A stretch of DNA of 64,000 nt from assembly GCA_039196965.1 (NCBI GenBank), contig JBCCUK010000018.1, positions 20,561 through 84,560 of the forward strand, given 5' to 3'. Positions 1 through 7,869 of this stretch are shown here, piece by piece (position 1 is the stretch's first letter; every line of letters begins with the position of its first letter). Source of the stretch: CALLCD01 sp039196965 (GTDB lineage: Bacteria; Pseudomonadota; Alphaproteobacteria; Caulobacterales; Hyphomonadaceae). Under the pieces are notes generated by a model. It was not told the DNA's origin and did not search any database. It saw nothing but the letters and a program-made list of their open reading frames with translations. The position numbers and the translations under genes were made by a program.

Positions 1-240
1 TTTGACGGTTTCCTCTCGGAATCAGATCGGCGAAGTATCAATGGTTATGAGCAATCCGTCGCCAACAGCTGGCGCGGGCATTTGCCGGACATTGATCTCA
101 GTCAGGAAAGCGAACGGGGTCACGCCTTCAAGACAGGTTTGCAGACGTCAATTGTATTCTGGGCAATTCCATCGGCGCTGGTGATGCTGTGGTCATTGCT
201 TTGGGTTGGCCGATTGCCTAACCGAGGGGCAACCGCCTAG
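1..240 (+). CDS. C-terminal fragment of an unrecognised membrane protein
   Basis: Frame 1 is open from the window edge to a TAG at 238-240, giving the last 79 residues of a protein whose start lies outside. About 50 polar residues are followed by one hydrophobic segment (roughly residues 51-70, rich in Ile, Leu, Trp and Val) and a short basic tail, which suggests a C-terminal membrane anchor or last helix. I do not recognise the family. Its stop overlaps that of the convergent thiS gene within the palindrome CTAG at 237-240. The frame could be fortuitous because only the end is visible, but the exact stop-to-stop packing favours a real gene. Confidence 0.55.
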   Translation, partial: FDGFLSESDRRSINGYEQSVANSWRGHLPDIDLSQESERGHAFKTGLQTSIVFWAIPSALVMLWSLLWVGRLPNRGATA

Positions 241-437
241 CCGCCGCCGACGAATTGCACGACCTCAAGGCGGTCTCCATCCTCAAGCAGCGTCGTGGCG
301 TGCTCTGATTTCGGCACGATTTCGAGATTACGCTCAATGGCGATGCCACGCGGGTCTGGTCCAAGGGACAGGACCAGCGCCTGTAACGTCATCCCCTGTT
401 CTACCGTGCGCTCTTCGCCGTTTATTTGGATTTGCAT
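237..437 (-). CDS. thiS: Sulfur carrier protein ThiS
   Basis: A 66-residue ubiquitin-fold protein. It starts with a short beta strand (MQIQINGEER), contains a GIAIERN-type segment, and ends in a Gly-Gly-Gly tail. In ThiS the C-terminal glycine is adenylated by ThiF or a MoeB-like enzyme and thiocarboxylated, and it donates sulfur to ThiG for the thiamine thiazole ring. The length matches the family (about 65 residues). The start is an ATG at 437, about 70 bp from the divergent aroQ start. No thiG, thiF or thiO is visible nearby, so its partners must lie outside the window or be encoded elsewhere. No TPP riboswitch is evident in the short upstream gap. Confidence 0.85.
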   Translation of the reverse strand: MQIQINGEERTVEQGMTLQALVLSLGPDPRGIAIERNLEIVPKSEHATTLLEDGDRLEVVQFVGGG

Positions 438-505
438 TGCCAGAATAGCCTCTTCGACAGCATGGGCTTGCCTTTGCGCCCATTACGACGCAAGACGGCT
501 TCAGT

Positions 506-955
506 ATGGCAAAACCAATCCACATCCTCAATGGTCCCAACCTGAACCTGCTCGGCACGCGGGAGCCGGAGATCTATGGGTCGAACAGCCTCCAGGACAT
601 TGAAAACCATTTGAAGCAACGGTTCGGCGACACCGAAATGGTCTTGCGGCAGTCGAATCATGAAGGTGAATTGGTGGATTGGATACAGGACGCCTCGCAA
701 ACCGCGTCCGCGATTATCCTGAATGCGGGCGCGTACACTCATACCTCGATCGCAATCCATGATGCACTCCGCGCATGCAAATGCCCGATCATCGAAGTTC
801 ACCTTTCCAATCCCGCGGCGCGAGAGACTTTTCGGCATCAAAGCTTCGTTGGGTCGGTTGCGACAGGTACGATTGCTGGCTTCGGTGCCCACGGATATGA
901 CTTAGCGGTTCAATCCGCATTGCACCTCATAGACAAAGAAAGCGAGGGCGCATGA
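506..955 (+). CDS. aroQ: Type II 3-dehydroquinate dehydratase
   Basis: A 149-residue dodecameric-type dehydroquinase that converts 3-dehydroquinate to 3-dehydroshikimate in the shikimate pathway. The N-terminal NGPNLNLLG motif (residues 9-17), the catalytic-loop Tyr24 in the EPEIYG segment, the NAGAYTHTS motif and the catalytic His99 in EVHLSN are all present. The length is typical. The ATG at 506 has only a weak ribosome-binding site, but the protein begins exactly as family members do. The stop overlaps the accB start (ATGA at 952-955), so aroQ is translationally coupled to accB-accC, a common arrangement in proteobacteria. Confidence 0.97.
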   Translation: MAKPIHILNGPNLNLLGTREPEIYGSNSLQDIENHLKQRFGDTEMVLRQSNHEGELVDWIQDASQTASAIILNAGAYTHTSIAIHDALRACKCPIIEVHLSNPAARETFRHQSFVGSVATGTIAGFGAHGYDLAVQSALHLIDKESEGA

Positions 956-1446
956 GCAACGCCAAATCGAAACTGGATACCGGGCTTGTCAGGGAACTTG
1001 CCTCCATCCTCAGGGATGCCGATCTCGGCGAGATCGAAGTGGAGCATGACGGCTTACGCATACGCGTTTCCAAACCATCGGTGGCGGTCGCCGCAACTGT
1101 CGCTCCTGCAGTTGCGCCAGTGGCCACTGCGGCACCAGCGCCAGCAGCAGCCCCCGGCGCGATGACCACCGAGACAGCCCCCGCGGCGAAAGAGGATGCG
1201 GGCAGCACACCGGACAATGCTGTGACCTCTCCGATGGTCGGAACAGCCTATCTGTCTTCAGAGCCAGGATCGAAGCCGTTCGTCGCGGTTGGCGACAAGG
1301 TGAAGGCGGGAGACACGCTAATGCTTGTTGAGGCCATGAAAACATTTAACCCCGTCGATTCTCCGCGGGACGGAACGGTCACTGCCATCCTTGTCGAGGA
1401 TGCCCAGCCGGTGGAATTCGGTGAAGCATTGATCGTCGTGGCATAG
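952..1446 (+). CDS. accB: Biotin carboxyl carrier protein of acetyl-CoA carboxylase
   Basis: A 164-residue BCCP. It has an N-terminal segment, a long Ala/Pro/Val-rich flexible linker (about residues 42-80), and a C-terminal biotinyl domain with the biotinylation motif EAMKTF; Lys130 is the predicted biotin site. It carries CO2 from AccC to the carboxyltransferase for malonyl-CoA synthesis, the first committed step of fatty-acid synthesis. The start is fixed by the ATGA overlap with aroQ. accC follows after 12 nt. The residues after the lysine (TFNPV) differ from the E. coli MMNQI type but keep the general pattern. Confidence 0.97.
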   Translation: MSNAKSKLDTGLVRELASILRDADLGEIEVEHDGLRIRVSKPSVAVAATVAPAVAPVATAAPAPAAAPGAMTTETAPAAKEDAGSTPDNAVTSPMVGTAYLSSEPGSKPFVAVGDKVKAGDTLMLVEAMKTFNPVDSPRDGTVTAILVEDAQPVEFGEALIVVA

Positions 1447-1458
1447 AAAGACCTCGAC

Positions 1459-2814
1459 ATGTTTGAAAAGGTCCTCATAGCGAACCGGGGCGAAATCGCC
1501 CTCCGTATTCACCGCGCCTGCAAAGAGATGGGCATCGCGACGGTCGTGGTGCACTCCGAGGCCGACCGGGATTCGATGGCTGTTCGGTTGGCAGACGAAA
1601 GCGTCTGCATCGGTCCGCCCCCCTCCTCTGACTCCTATCTCAAGAAGTCCGCAATTCTGACTGCTGCCGAAATTACCGGGGCAGACGCCATCCATCCGGG
1701 CTATGGATTCCTGTCCGAGAACGCCCAGTTTGCAGATATGGTGGAGGCCCATAGCCTCACCTTTATCGGTCCAAAAGCGGATCACATTCGAACCATGGGC
1801 GACAAGATCGCCGCAAAGAAAGCCATGATCGAAGCGGGCGTGCCCGTGGTGCCGGGCTCCGATGGAGGCATCTCTTCGCTTTCAGAAGCGAAGAAGGTTG
1901 CAAAAAAATGCGGGTTCCCGGTTCTGGTCAAAGCTGCTGCAGGCGGTGGCGGCCGTGGCATGAAGGTCGCCGAGAGCGAAAAACAACTCGATAATGCCAT
2001 CAAGACAGCGAAGACAGAAGCCAAAGCCGCTTTTGGCGACGATGCTGTTTACATCGAGAAGTATCTCAAAAAGCCACGCCACATTGAAATTCAGGTGATT
2101 GCCGACAGTCACGGCAATGTTTGCCACCTTTGGGAGCGGGATTGCTCACTCCAAAGACGGCATCAGAAAGTGTTCGAAGAAGCGCCCTCACCGGCCCTGA
2201 ATCAGGCCCAGCGCGAAGACATTGGCATGATCGTCGCTCGCGCCGTGAAGAAGTTCGGCTATCTCGGGGCTGGAACCATGGAGTTCCTCTATGAGGACGG
2301 CCAATTCTACTTCATCGAGATGAATACCCGTATTCAGGTTGAACACCCGGTAACGGAGATGATTACCGGCATCGATCTGATCCGCGAGCAGATCCGGATT
2401 GCCGCAGGGTCACCGCTATCCTTCGCTCAGGAAGATATATTGCTCGTCGGCCATTCGATTGAGTGCCGGTTAAATGCCGAGCATCCTGAAACCTTCATGC
2501 CTTCCCCCGGCACGATTACCGACTTCCATGCACCGGGTGGCCCGGGTGTTCGCCTCGATAGCGCCGCTTATGCCGGATATCGCATACCGCCACATTATGA
2601 CAGCATGATTGGGAAGCTGATCGTCCATGGCAGAACCCGGCGGGAATGCGTATTAAGACTGCGCCGCGCCCTTGAGGAAACCGTGATTGGCGGCATTCAC
2701 ACCACACTAGACTTGCATAGACGGCTCGTTGAGGCTGAAGATGTCATAGAAGGACAATATGATATCCACTGGCTGGAGCGTTTTCTGGCCGGTGAGGAGT
2801 CCGGAGACGGGTGA
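1459..2814 (+). CDS. accC: Biotin carboxylase subunit of acetyl-CoA carboxylase
   Basis: A 451-residue ATP-grasp enzyme that carboxylates biotin on AccB using ATP and bicarbonate. It shows the N-terminal biotin carboxylase domain (FEKVLIANRGEIALR), HPGYGFLSE, the glycine-rich ATP lid GGGGRGMK, the metal/bicarbonate region ending in EMNTRIQVEHPVTE, and a complete C-terminal biotin carboxylase domain. The length is canonical (about 447-455). It forms the last core gene of the aroQ-accB-accC operon; aat begins 35 nt downstream. Confidence 0.98.
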   Translation: MFEKVLIANRGEIALRIHRACKEMGIATVVVHSEADRDSMAVRLADESVCIGPPPSSDSYLKKSAILTAAEITGADAIHPGYGFLSENAQFADMVEAHSLTFIGPKADHIRTMGDKIAAKKAMIEAGVPVVPGSDGGISSLSEAKKVAKKCGFPVLVKAAAGGGGRGMKVAESEKQLDNAIKTAKTEAKAAFGDDAVYIEKYLKKPRHIEIQVIADSHGNVCHLWERDCSLQRRHQKVFEEAPSPALNQAQREDIGMIVARAVKKFGYLGAGTMEFLYEDGQFYFIEMNTRIQVEHPVTEMITGIDLIREQIRIAAGSPLSFAQEDILLVGHSIECRLNAEHPETFMPSPGTITDFHAPGGPGVRLDSAAYAGYRIPPHYDSMIGKLIVHGRTRRECVLRLRRALEETVIGGIHTTLDLHRRLVEAEDVIEGQYDIHWLERFLAGEESGDG

Positions 2815-2849
2815 AGCCGTGAGCAGCAGGAATGAGTAACTGAATATAG

Positions 2850-3503
2850 ATGTCGTCAGAGTTTGGTATTCGCGAACTTCTGAACGCTTATCGCCGCGGC
2901 GTCTTTCCGATGGCCGATTCCCGCGATGATCCCTACCTCTTTCTTATAGATCCGGATGAAAGAGGCGTGCTTCCACTGAGGGGCTTTCACATACCGAAGC
3001 GTCTCACCCGAACGGTGAAACAGGATCTGTATAGGGTGACATTTGATGAAGCGTTCTCACGCGTCATGGATGGCTGCGCTGAAGCCGCCGACGGGCGCGA
3101 AACCACCTGGATCAATTCCGCCATCATCAATCTATATGGATCGCTTCACCGTCGAGGCTTTGCTCACAGCGTGGAGTGCTGGGATGATGACCAATTGGTC
3201 GGCGGTCTTTACGGCGTTGCAATTGGTGCGGTGTTTTTCGGCGAGAGCATGTTTTCCCGCAAGCGGGACGCCTCAAAGATCGCGCTGGTGCACCTTGTCG
3301 GCCGGCTTATAGCGGGTGGCTATCAACTTCTCGACGCGCAGTTTCATAACCCGCATCTTGAACAATTCGGTCTGAAGCGAGTTTTGCGGAACGAATTCAA
3401 ATCGCTACTGGAAGCATCAATTGACGAAACAGCGGATTTTTACTCAGATTCTGCGCCTTCAACAGGCAGTGAGGCCGTGCATCTGATCACCCAGATGTCG
3501 TAA
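2850..3503 (+). CDS. aat: Leucyl/phenylalanyl-tRNA--protein transferase
   Basis: A 217-residue L/F transferase. It adds Leu or Phe from charged tRNA to proteins with N-terminal Arg or Lys, marking them for ClpS/ClpAP degradation by the N-end rule. Visible hallmarks are AYRRGVFPM near the N terminus, LPL with FHIPKRL, the TWIN segment, GLYGVAIG, FFGESMFS, and the LLDAQFHNPHLEQFG motif. aat lies directly after accC, as in many alphaproteobacteria. Its 3' end overlaps the convergent DUF2155 gene by 64 bp; the last 20 or so residues are a non-conserved tail. Confidence 0.96.
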   Translation: MSSEFGIRELLNAYRRGVFPMADSRDDPYLFLIDPDERGVLPLRGFHIPKRLTRTVKQDLYRVTFDEAFSRVMDGCAEAADGRETTWINSAIINLYGSLHRRGFAHSVECWDDDQLVGGLYGVAIGAVFFGESMFSRKRDASKIALVHLVGRLIAGGYQLLDAQFHNPHLEQFGLKRVLRNEFKSLLEASIDETADFYSDSAPSTGSEAVHLITQMS

Positions 3504-4006
3504 ACTGGATGCTCGAGGGCGCTGAGCCCCGGTGAGGACGCGAACATCCAACCGGAAAAGAGCGTTGGATTGTCTTCGCTGACCGTATCCACACTTTCGG
3601 CGTCCACCGCAGTGTCCATATCGTCGACTTGAACGGCCTGGGTCGAGGTAATTGTTAGAAACGCAGCGGATTCCGGCGGGAGTTCGGGCGGTGTTTGGAA
3701 GCAAGCCTGCAGCTCAACTGCCAACGACCCAAAAACAACCGCGTCATTAGCAACAACGGCTATGTCCGTTGATCTTCCTGTAATCTTATCAAGCGCGCGC
3801 AAGGTCGCTGTATTGAATTCGTTATAGTAGACTTTGGGTTGATCTTCACTGTCATCGGCATCGGCTTGACTGGCCTCTTCGGCAATCGAACGCTCGTTGG
3901 GGGTCCTGCTTTCATCAAAAGTGAGTTCGTCGAGAACATCGGTCTGGGCAACGCCGCTCATTGAAGCGGTCAACATAGTTGTCAGGATTAGGATGGATCG
4001 TTTCAT
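3440..4006 (-). CDS. DUF2155 domain-containing secreted protein
   Basis: A 188-residue protein with an N-terminal signal peptide (about residues 1-20), an acidic low-complexity stretch (residues 25-55) and a C-terminal DUF2155 domain. The domain is recognisable from ALDKITGRSTD, a conserved Cys within the LQACF segment, LFSGWMFASSPGLSALEHP, and the final VYDIWVIRC. The biochemical role of DUF2155 is unknown. In alphaproteobacteria it is often encoded beside mlaD-like, aat and accC genes, as here, which suggests an envelope function. The start ATG overlaps the mlaD stop (ATGA, 4003-4006), so the two are co-translated. The 3' end overlaps the convergent aat gene. Confidence 0.92.
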   Translation of the reverse strand: MKRSILILTTMLTASMSGVAQTDVLDELTFDESRTPNERSIAEEASQADADDSEDQPKVYYNEFNTATLRALDKITGRSTDIAVVANDAVVFGSLAVELQACFQTPPELPPESAAFLTITSTQAVQVDDMDTAVDAESVDTVSEDNPTLFSGWMFASSPGLSALEHPVYDIWVIRCTASLPVEGAESE

Positions 4007-4488
4007 GGAGCTGATCCATCCTCGGTATCGCCGTCATCCCCAAACGATGAAGCGAATGAGCCGACAAGCGTCAACAGATCCACACTGCCCCTTGTATAGA
4101 GGATCTCGCCAGTCCCATCCTTTGGGATGTAATCAAACCCGCCGCCGGGTTCGAGCGCAATATAAGCGCCACCCAGTAAACCATCGGAAGAAATGCGCGC
4201 ATCGCTGTCATCTGGCAGGTCCACAATGCCATCGATTGAGAGCACGATATTGGCTTCGTAGGAGTCTGTATTTAATTTCATATCTTCCACGACCCCGACT
4301 TTCAACCCGGCAAGGCGAACATCGGAGCCCGTATTGATGCCTGAGACATTGTTGAATTTCGCCAGCACCACATAGCGATCACCACCCGTCGCTCGATCGC
4401 CTCCCTCTTCTACGGCAAACCACATGAATGCGCCGGCGGCGGCCAGAACGATGGCTCCGATCAAAGTCTCGAAAACAGATTCTCGCAT
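4003..4488 (-). CDS. mlaD: MlaD-family outer-membrane lipid asymmetry protein
   Basis: A 161-residue protein with an N-terminal transmembrane anchor (about residues 8-26) and one MCE/MlaD domain (residues 38-120), recognisable from the F-N-VSGI-GSDVRLAGLKVG segment. MlaD binds phospholipid in the periplasm and links the MlaFEB ABC transporter to retrograde transport from the outer membrane. Length and architecture fit standard MlaD. mlaE and mlaF are not in the window. The gene is divergent from the NrdJ-like gene and translationally coupled to the following DUF2155 gene. Confidence 0.93.
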   Translation of the reverse strand: MRESVFETLIGAIVLAAAGAFMWFAVEEGGDRATGGDRYVVLAKFNNVSGINTGSDVRLAGLKVGVVEDMKLNTDSYEANIVLSIDGIVDLPDDSDARISSDGLLGGAYIALEPGGGFDYIPKDGTGEILYTRGSVDLLTLVGSFASSFGDDGDTEDGSAP

Positions 4489-4664
4489 AGTGGGTCTCCA
4501 GTGGCCGATGCCTTTGGCGATAATGTGGCCGGGCCAAGGGCATAAGCCAGCACCCGCACCCAGACAATAGTAACAGCATTATCCAATCGCAAATGCCGGT
4601 TGAAGACTGTGGCCAATCAGTTCACGCTCAGTTTTGTCTGCCAATCAACCGAATCATACACGCC

Positions 4665-6947
4665 ATGTTTCTCTCTCCAACTCTAGACGATCTTGCCTCA
4701 GGCCAAGCGCTTGAAATCATCAAGAGCGCCCAATCGGCAGGACAAATCTCTGCAATCTCGGCTCTGGATCAATTGACACCTTTAAGCCTATCTCGGCCTG
4801 CCAAAGTGAATTCGGGCACAATCGCGGCGCTGGCACGAAACTCAGCCGAGCGCTACCTGGAAACGGCTGGTCAGCTTGCGCTGGCCGAGATGCTCGAGCG
4901 TCTGGGTGATGCGCCTATCAATCAGGATTTGGCAGACGCAATGAGTCGCGGACTGCCGGAGGAAATAGCAGAAGAAACGCTTCGCCATAGCGGCGGGCCA
5001 ATGAAAGCGGCGACGCTACTACGTGAGAAGGCATCCACCCCGGGCCCAGAGCAGATACCGACGCTGAGCACTAACCAGTTGCGCGGTGCACTTCAAGACT
5101 GCCAACCAGCCTTTGATGAGGGTGCGACGCTCGCCTTTGGCAACGCTTCCGCTGTCAAAGGAAATGGGCTCGCTTGCGCACTCAATATGGGCTCTTTCAT
5201 TGGCGATTCCGGGCTTCTCGCTGATGATTTAGCGGCGTTGCTGCTTGCGCTTAGAGGTGTGCTGGCCGATGGCACCATACTTGTGACGGGCCTTGGTGCC
5301 GCGATTTTCGCCCTTGGGAACAATTACGACGACAAGGATACGCCTGAGGTTGCAGCGTCACTCATCGCTTTTGTGAAGGCTCATCTCACTGGCTCTGCTT
5401 TGACTGCCAAACATGCAAAGTGCCTGGGCATTGATGTCGTTAAAGCTGGCGAGAAAGAGGATGTCGCAATTGCAATACTCCCGCTGACCTCCAAGGCCAT
5501 TGATGAGATTGGTCCGGAGAGTCAGGGGATCGCCCCGCTTACGGAAGTATTTGGTGAAAACAGCAGTATTCTCACATCTGTTCAGCTTGGACTGGCGAAA
5601 CGAAATCCTGACGCTCTGACAGATCTGAAAAGAGACGAACGGAAAGAACAGGCAGAGGCGGTTATTCCTGGCATTGCCCCGGATCGACTGAAGGATCGAG
5701 GGTTTACATCGGAAGCGCTCGCGAAGGCTGAATCTGCAATAGCGGACGGCTTATCCTTGAGTGGGGCGTTTTCGCGTTGGGTCCTCGGAGACGTTTTCAT
5801 CCGCGAACAGCTCAGTTTATCGCCGGAGAACTATGATACGGATGGCCTCGCCCTACTCTCAGCTATTGGGCTATCAAAGAAGGAGATCTCGGCTGCCGAG
5901 GACGCGCTTGCAGCAAGCACTCAAATTGAATCAGTCGATTTGCTTGGCGTAACGGGAATTGGCGCTCAGCGGAACTTCCGTTCTGAGGGGGACATCGCAA
6001 AAGCGATTGCGCCTCTCCTAACAGTGCCGCCTGTCATTGAGATCAATGCCTCACAAGCTGATGAGTCTCTCAATGGTATTGGCGACGGGACGCCCTTTCT
6101 TCTCCTGGTCAAAGGCGAGCGGAAACCGCTTGATAGCGCGCTTAGAGATCGTCTGCGCCACGCCATCGACCTAACCTACGAACTGACCAACACCTCCGAT
6201 ACGCCGCCGCCTCCATTCAATAAGGTGGTGCCCGAGATAGACGCCGCCCAACCTACCGCACGAACCAGACTACCTGATCGACGCAAAGGTTATATCCAGA
6301 AAGCCACCGTTGGCGGACACAAGGTCTATCTCCACACCGGGGAGTTTGATGACGGCGCGCTGGGAGAGATCTTCATCGATATGCACAAGGAAGGTGCTGC
6401 CTTCCGCTCTCTTATGAACAATTTCGCCATATCCGTCTCACTTGGGCTCCAATATGGTGTCCCGCTGGATGAATATGTGGACGCGTTCGTTTTCACACGG
6501 TTCGAGCCAGCTGGCGATGTCACGGGAAATGACCGCATTACGAAGGCGACATCGATACTGGACTATATCTTCCGCGAGCTCGCCGTCTCTTATCTCAACA
6601 GAGAAGATCTGGCGGAAATAGACGATACCGTGAGCCATGACGGGCTTGGCCGGGGCGTTGCCGATGGCACGAGATCGTCAGCGGCAGAGCTTACGGGAGA
6701 AGCTGCAAGGGTCATCTCACGCGGCTTCTCTCGCGGCCAACTGCCGGACAATATCGTTGTTCTTGATCGTCGCCGTGATGGCATTGAAAGCGCCGAAGAC
6801 GAGCCCACCGAATCCGCCATGTCAACGCCATCCTATCTCGGTGAGCCATGCCCCAGTTGCGGAAGTTTTACGCTCTACCACTCTGAAGAGGATCAGGGCG
6901 AGACGCGCTGCGACGCCTGCGGACAAGCCGTAAGTCTGCAATCTTGA
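4665..6947 (+). CDS. NrdJ-derived pseudoenzyme with TSCPD-type domain and zinc ribbon
   Basis: A 760-residue protein; an upstream in-frame ATG at 4593 would add 24 residues. The region from about residue 533 (RTRLPDRRKGY, then KVYLHTGEFDDG, EIFIDMHKEGAAF, LQYGVPLDEYVDAF, FTRFEPAG and ATSILDYIFRELAVSYL) matches the C-terminal region of vitamin B12-dependent ribonucleotide reductase NrdJ almost residue for residue. The end carries a CxxC...CxxC ribbon (about residues 729-753). The middle aligns more weakly with the NrdJ barrel: LACALNMGSF near 168, YDDKDTPEV near 219, LKDRGF near 341 and LLSAIGLSKKEI near 395. The N-terminal approximately 450 residues of NrdJ and its catalytic motifs (NPCSE type, PTGT type, barrel cysteines) are not visible. 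The frame is intact, so this looks like a maintained non-catalytic paralogue, not a fresh pseudogene. Its function is unknown; a regulatory or scaffolding role for a true NrdJ is inference. Confidence 0.8.
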   Translation: MFLSPTLDDLASGQALEIIKSAQSAGQISAISALDQLTPLSLSRPAKVNSGTIAALARNSAERYLETAGQLALAEMLERLGDAPINQDLADAMSRGLPEEIAEETLRHSGGPMKAATLLREKASTPGPEQIPTLSTNQLRGALQDCQPAFDEGATLAFGNASAVKGNGLACALNMGSFIGDSGLLADDLAALLLALRGVLADGTILVTGLGAAIFALGNNYDDKDTPEVAASLIAFVKAHLTGSALTAKHAKCLGIDVVKAGEKEDVAIAILPLTSKAIDEIGPESQGIAPLTEVFGENSSILTSVQLGLAKRNPDALTDLKRDERKEQAEAVIPGIAPDRLKDRGFTSEALAKAESAIADGLSLSGAFSRWVLGDVFIREQLSLSPENYDTDGLALLSAIGLSKKEISAAEDALAASTQIESVDLLGVTGIGAQRNFRSEGDIAKAIAPLLTVPPVIEINASQADESLNGIGDGTPFLLLVKGERKPLDSALRDRLRHAIDLTYELTNTSDTPPPPFNKVVPEIDAAQPTARTRLPDRRKGYIQKATVGGHKVYLHTGEFDDGALGEIFIDMHKEGAAFRSLMNNFAISVSLGLQYGVPLDEYVDAFVFTRFEPAGDVTGNDRITKATSILDYIFRELAVSYLNREDLAEIDDTVSHDGLGRGVADGTRSSAAELTGEAARVISRGFSRGQLPDNIVVLDRRRDGIESAEDEPTESAMSTPSYLGEPCPSCGSFTLYHSEEDQGETRCDACGQAVSLQS

Positions 6948-7076
6948 CCCGTAATCTCCTAATTTTAGGGGGGTCTATCGTAAATTGTGGTGAGATTTTG
7001 CAACACTTGGCAATCGATGATCGTCATTACAGGAACTTCAGTTTGTGACACTTGCGATGCCAGCTAATGGAACCCC

Positions 7077-7826
7077 ATGATGTTTCGCCTGGCCATAATA
7101 ATTGCAGCGATTACAGTGCTATCGTCATTGGCCTTCGCACAGCGCGGGGTAAGTGAGAGCCGCGTGACATGGCAGCCCTCCTATTCCGGCGCTTGCAAAA
7201 ACTGCAATCTGGTGGGCCAGCAAATGCCGTCCTGGAACCTCACAGGGGCCCAATATGATGGCTCTGATCTGTCCTACGCATCTTTGCACGGTGTAACAGC
7301 CGATGGTGCATTTTTCCGCGGCATTACCGCCTACAAGACGCAGTTCAACCGGGCGAAGCTGCGCAATGCGCAATTCTCAGGCGCAAACCTGGATGCGGCC
7401 CAGCTGATCGGTGTCGATGCCAATGGAGCTGACTTTTCAGATGCTACGCTCGATCGCGCGGACTTGAGAGAAACCAAAATGATCGGAGCCAGTCTGGCAG
7501 GTGCATCAGTCATCCACTCGCTATGTCCGGGAACGGATTTCTCAGCTGTAAACGGGACAGGCGCTATATTCGATTCTGCCACACTCAGAGGTGCTATATT
7601 TGATGGCTCTGTCCTGCGCGGTGCCAGCTTCGTTGAGGCAGACATCGCAGGTGCAAGCTTCCGCGGTGCGCGGCTGCCTGGAAGCAATCTTGCTCGGGTT
7701 ATCAACTTCTCGCTTGCAGACTTTTCCGGTGCGTGCCGATCGGAAACAACGCAAATGCCCCCCGGGCTTGTTCTGCCGCTGTGTGAAGACATCGGCGCAG
7801 AGCCAAGGCTTATTGAGGCCCCCTGA
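7077..7826 (+). CDS. Exported pentapeptide-repeat protein
   Basis: A 249-residue protein. It has a signal peptide (residues 1-21, ending SLAFA-Q) followed by about 180 residues of tandem pentapeptide repeats of the A(D/N)LxX type, for example GANLDAAQLIGVDANGADF. These are predicted to fold as a right-handed quadrilateral beta-helix. Five cysteines (a CKNC pair near residue 40 and three more C-terminally) suggest disulfides in the periplasm. No partner or catalytic motif is seen, so the function cannot be assigned; cytoplasmic Qnr-like DNA mimicry is unlikely given the signal peptide. The gene has its own 129-bp upstream gap and converges with aspS. ATG codons lie at 7077 and 7080. Confidence 0.85.
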   Translation: MMFRLAIIIAAITVLSSLAFAQRGVSESRVTWQPSYSGACKNCNLVGQQMPSWNLTGAQYDGSDLSYASLHGVTADGAFFRGITAYKTQFNRAKLRNAQFSGANLDAAQLIGVDANGADFSDATLDRADLRETKMIGASLAGASVIHSLCPGTDFSAVNGTGAIFDSATLRGAIFDGSVLRGASFVEADIAGASFRGARLPGSNLARVINFSLADFSGACRSETTQMPPGLVLPLCEDIGAEPRLIEAP

Positions 7827-7869
7827 TCCTGTCTTTTTGATGCTCAGCTGGCTCGGTCGTCACAGCCAA

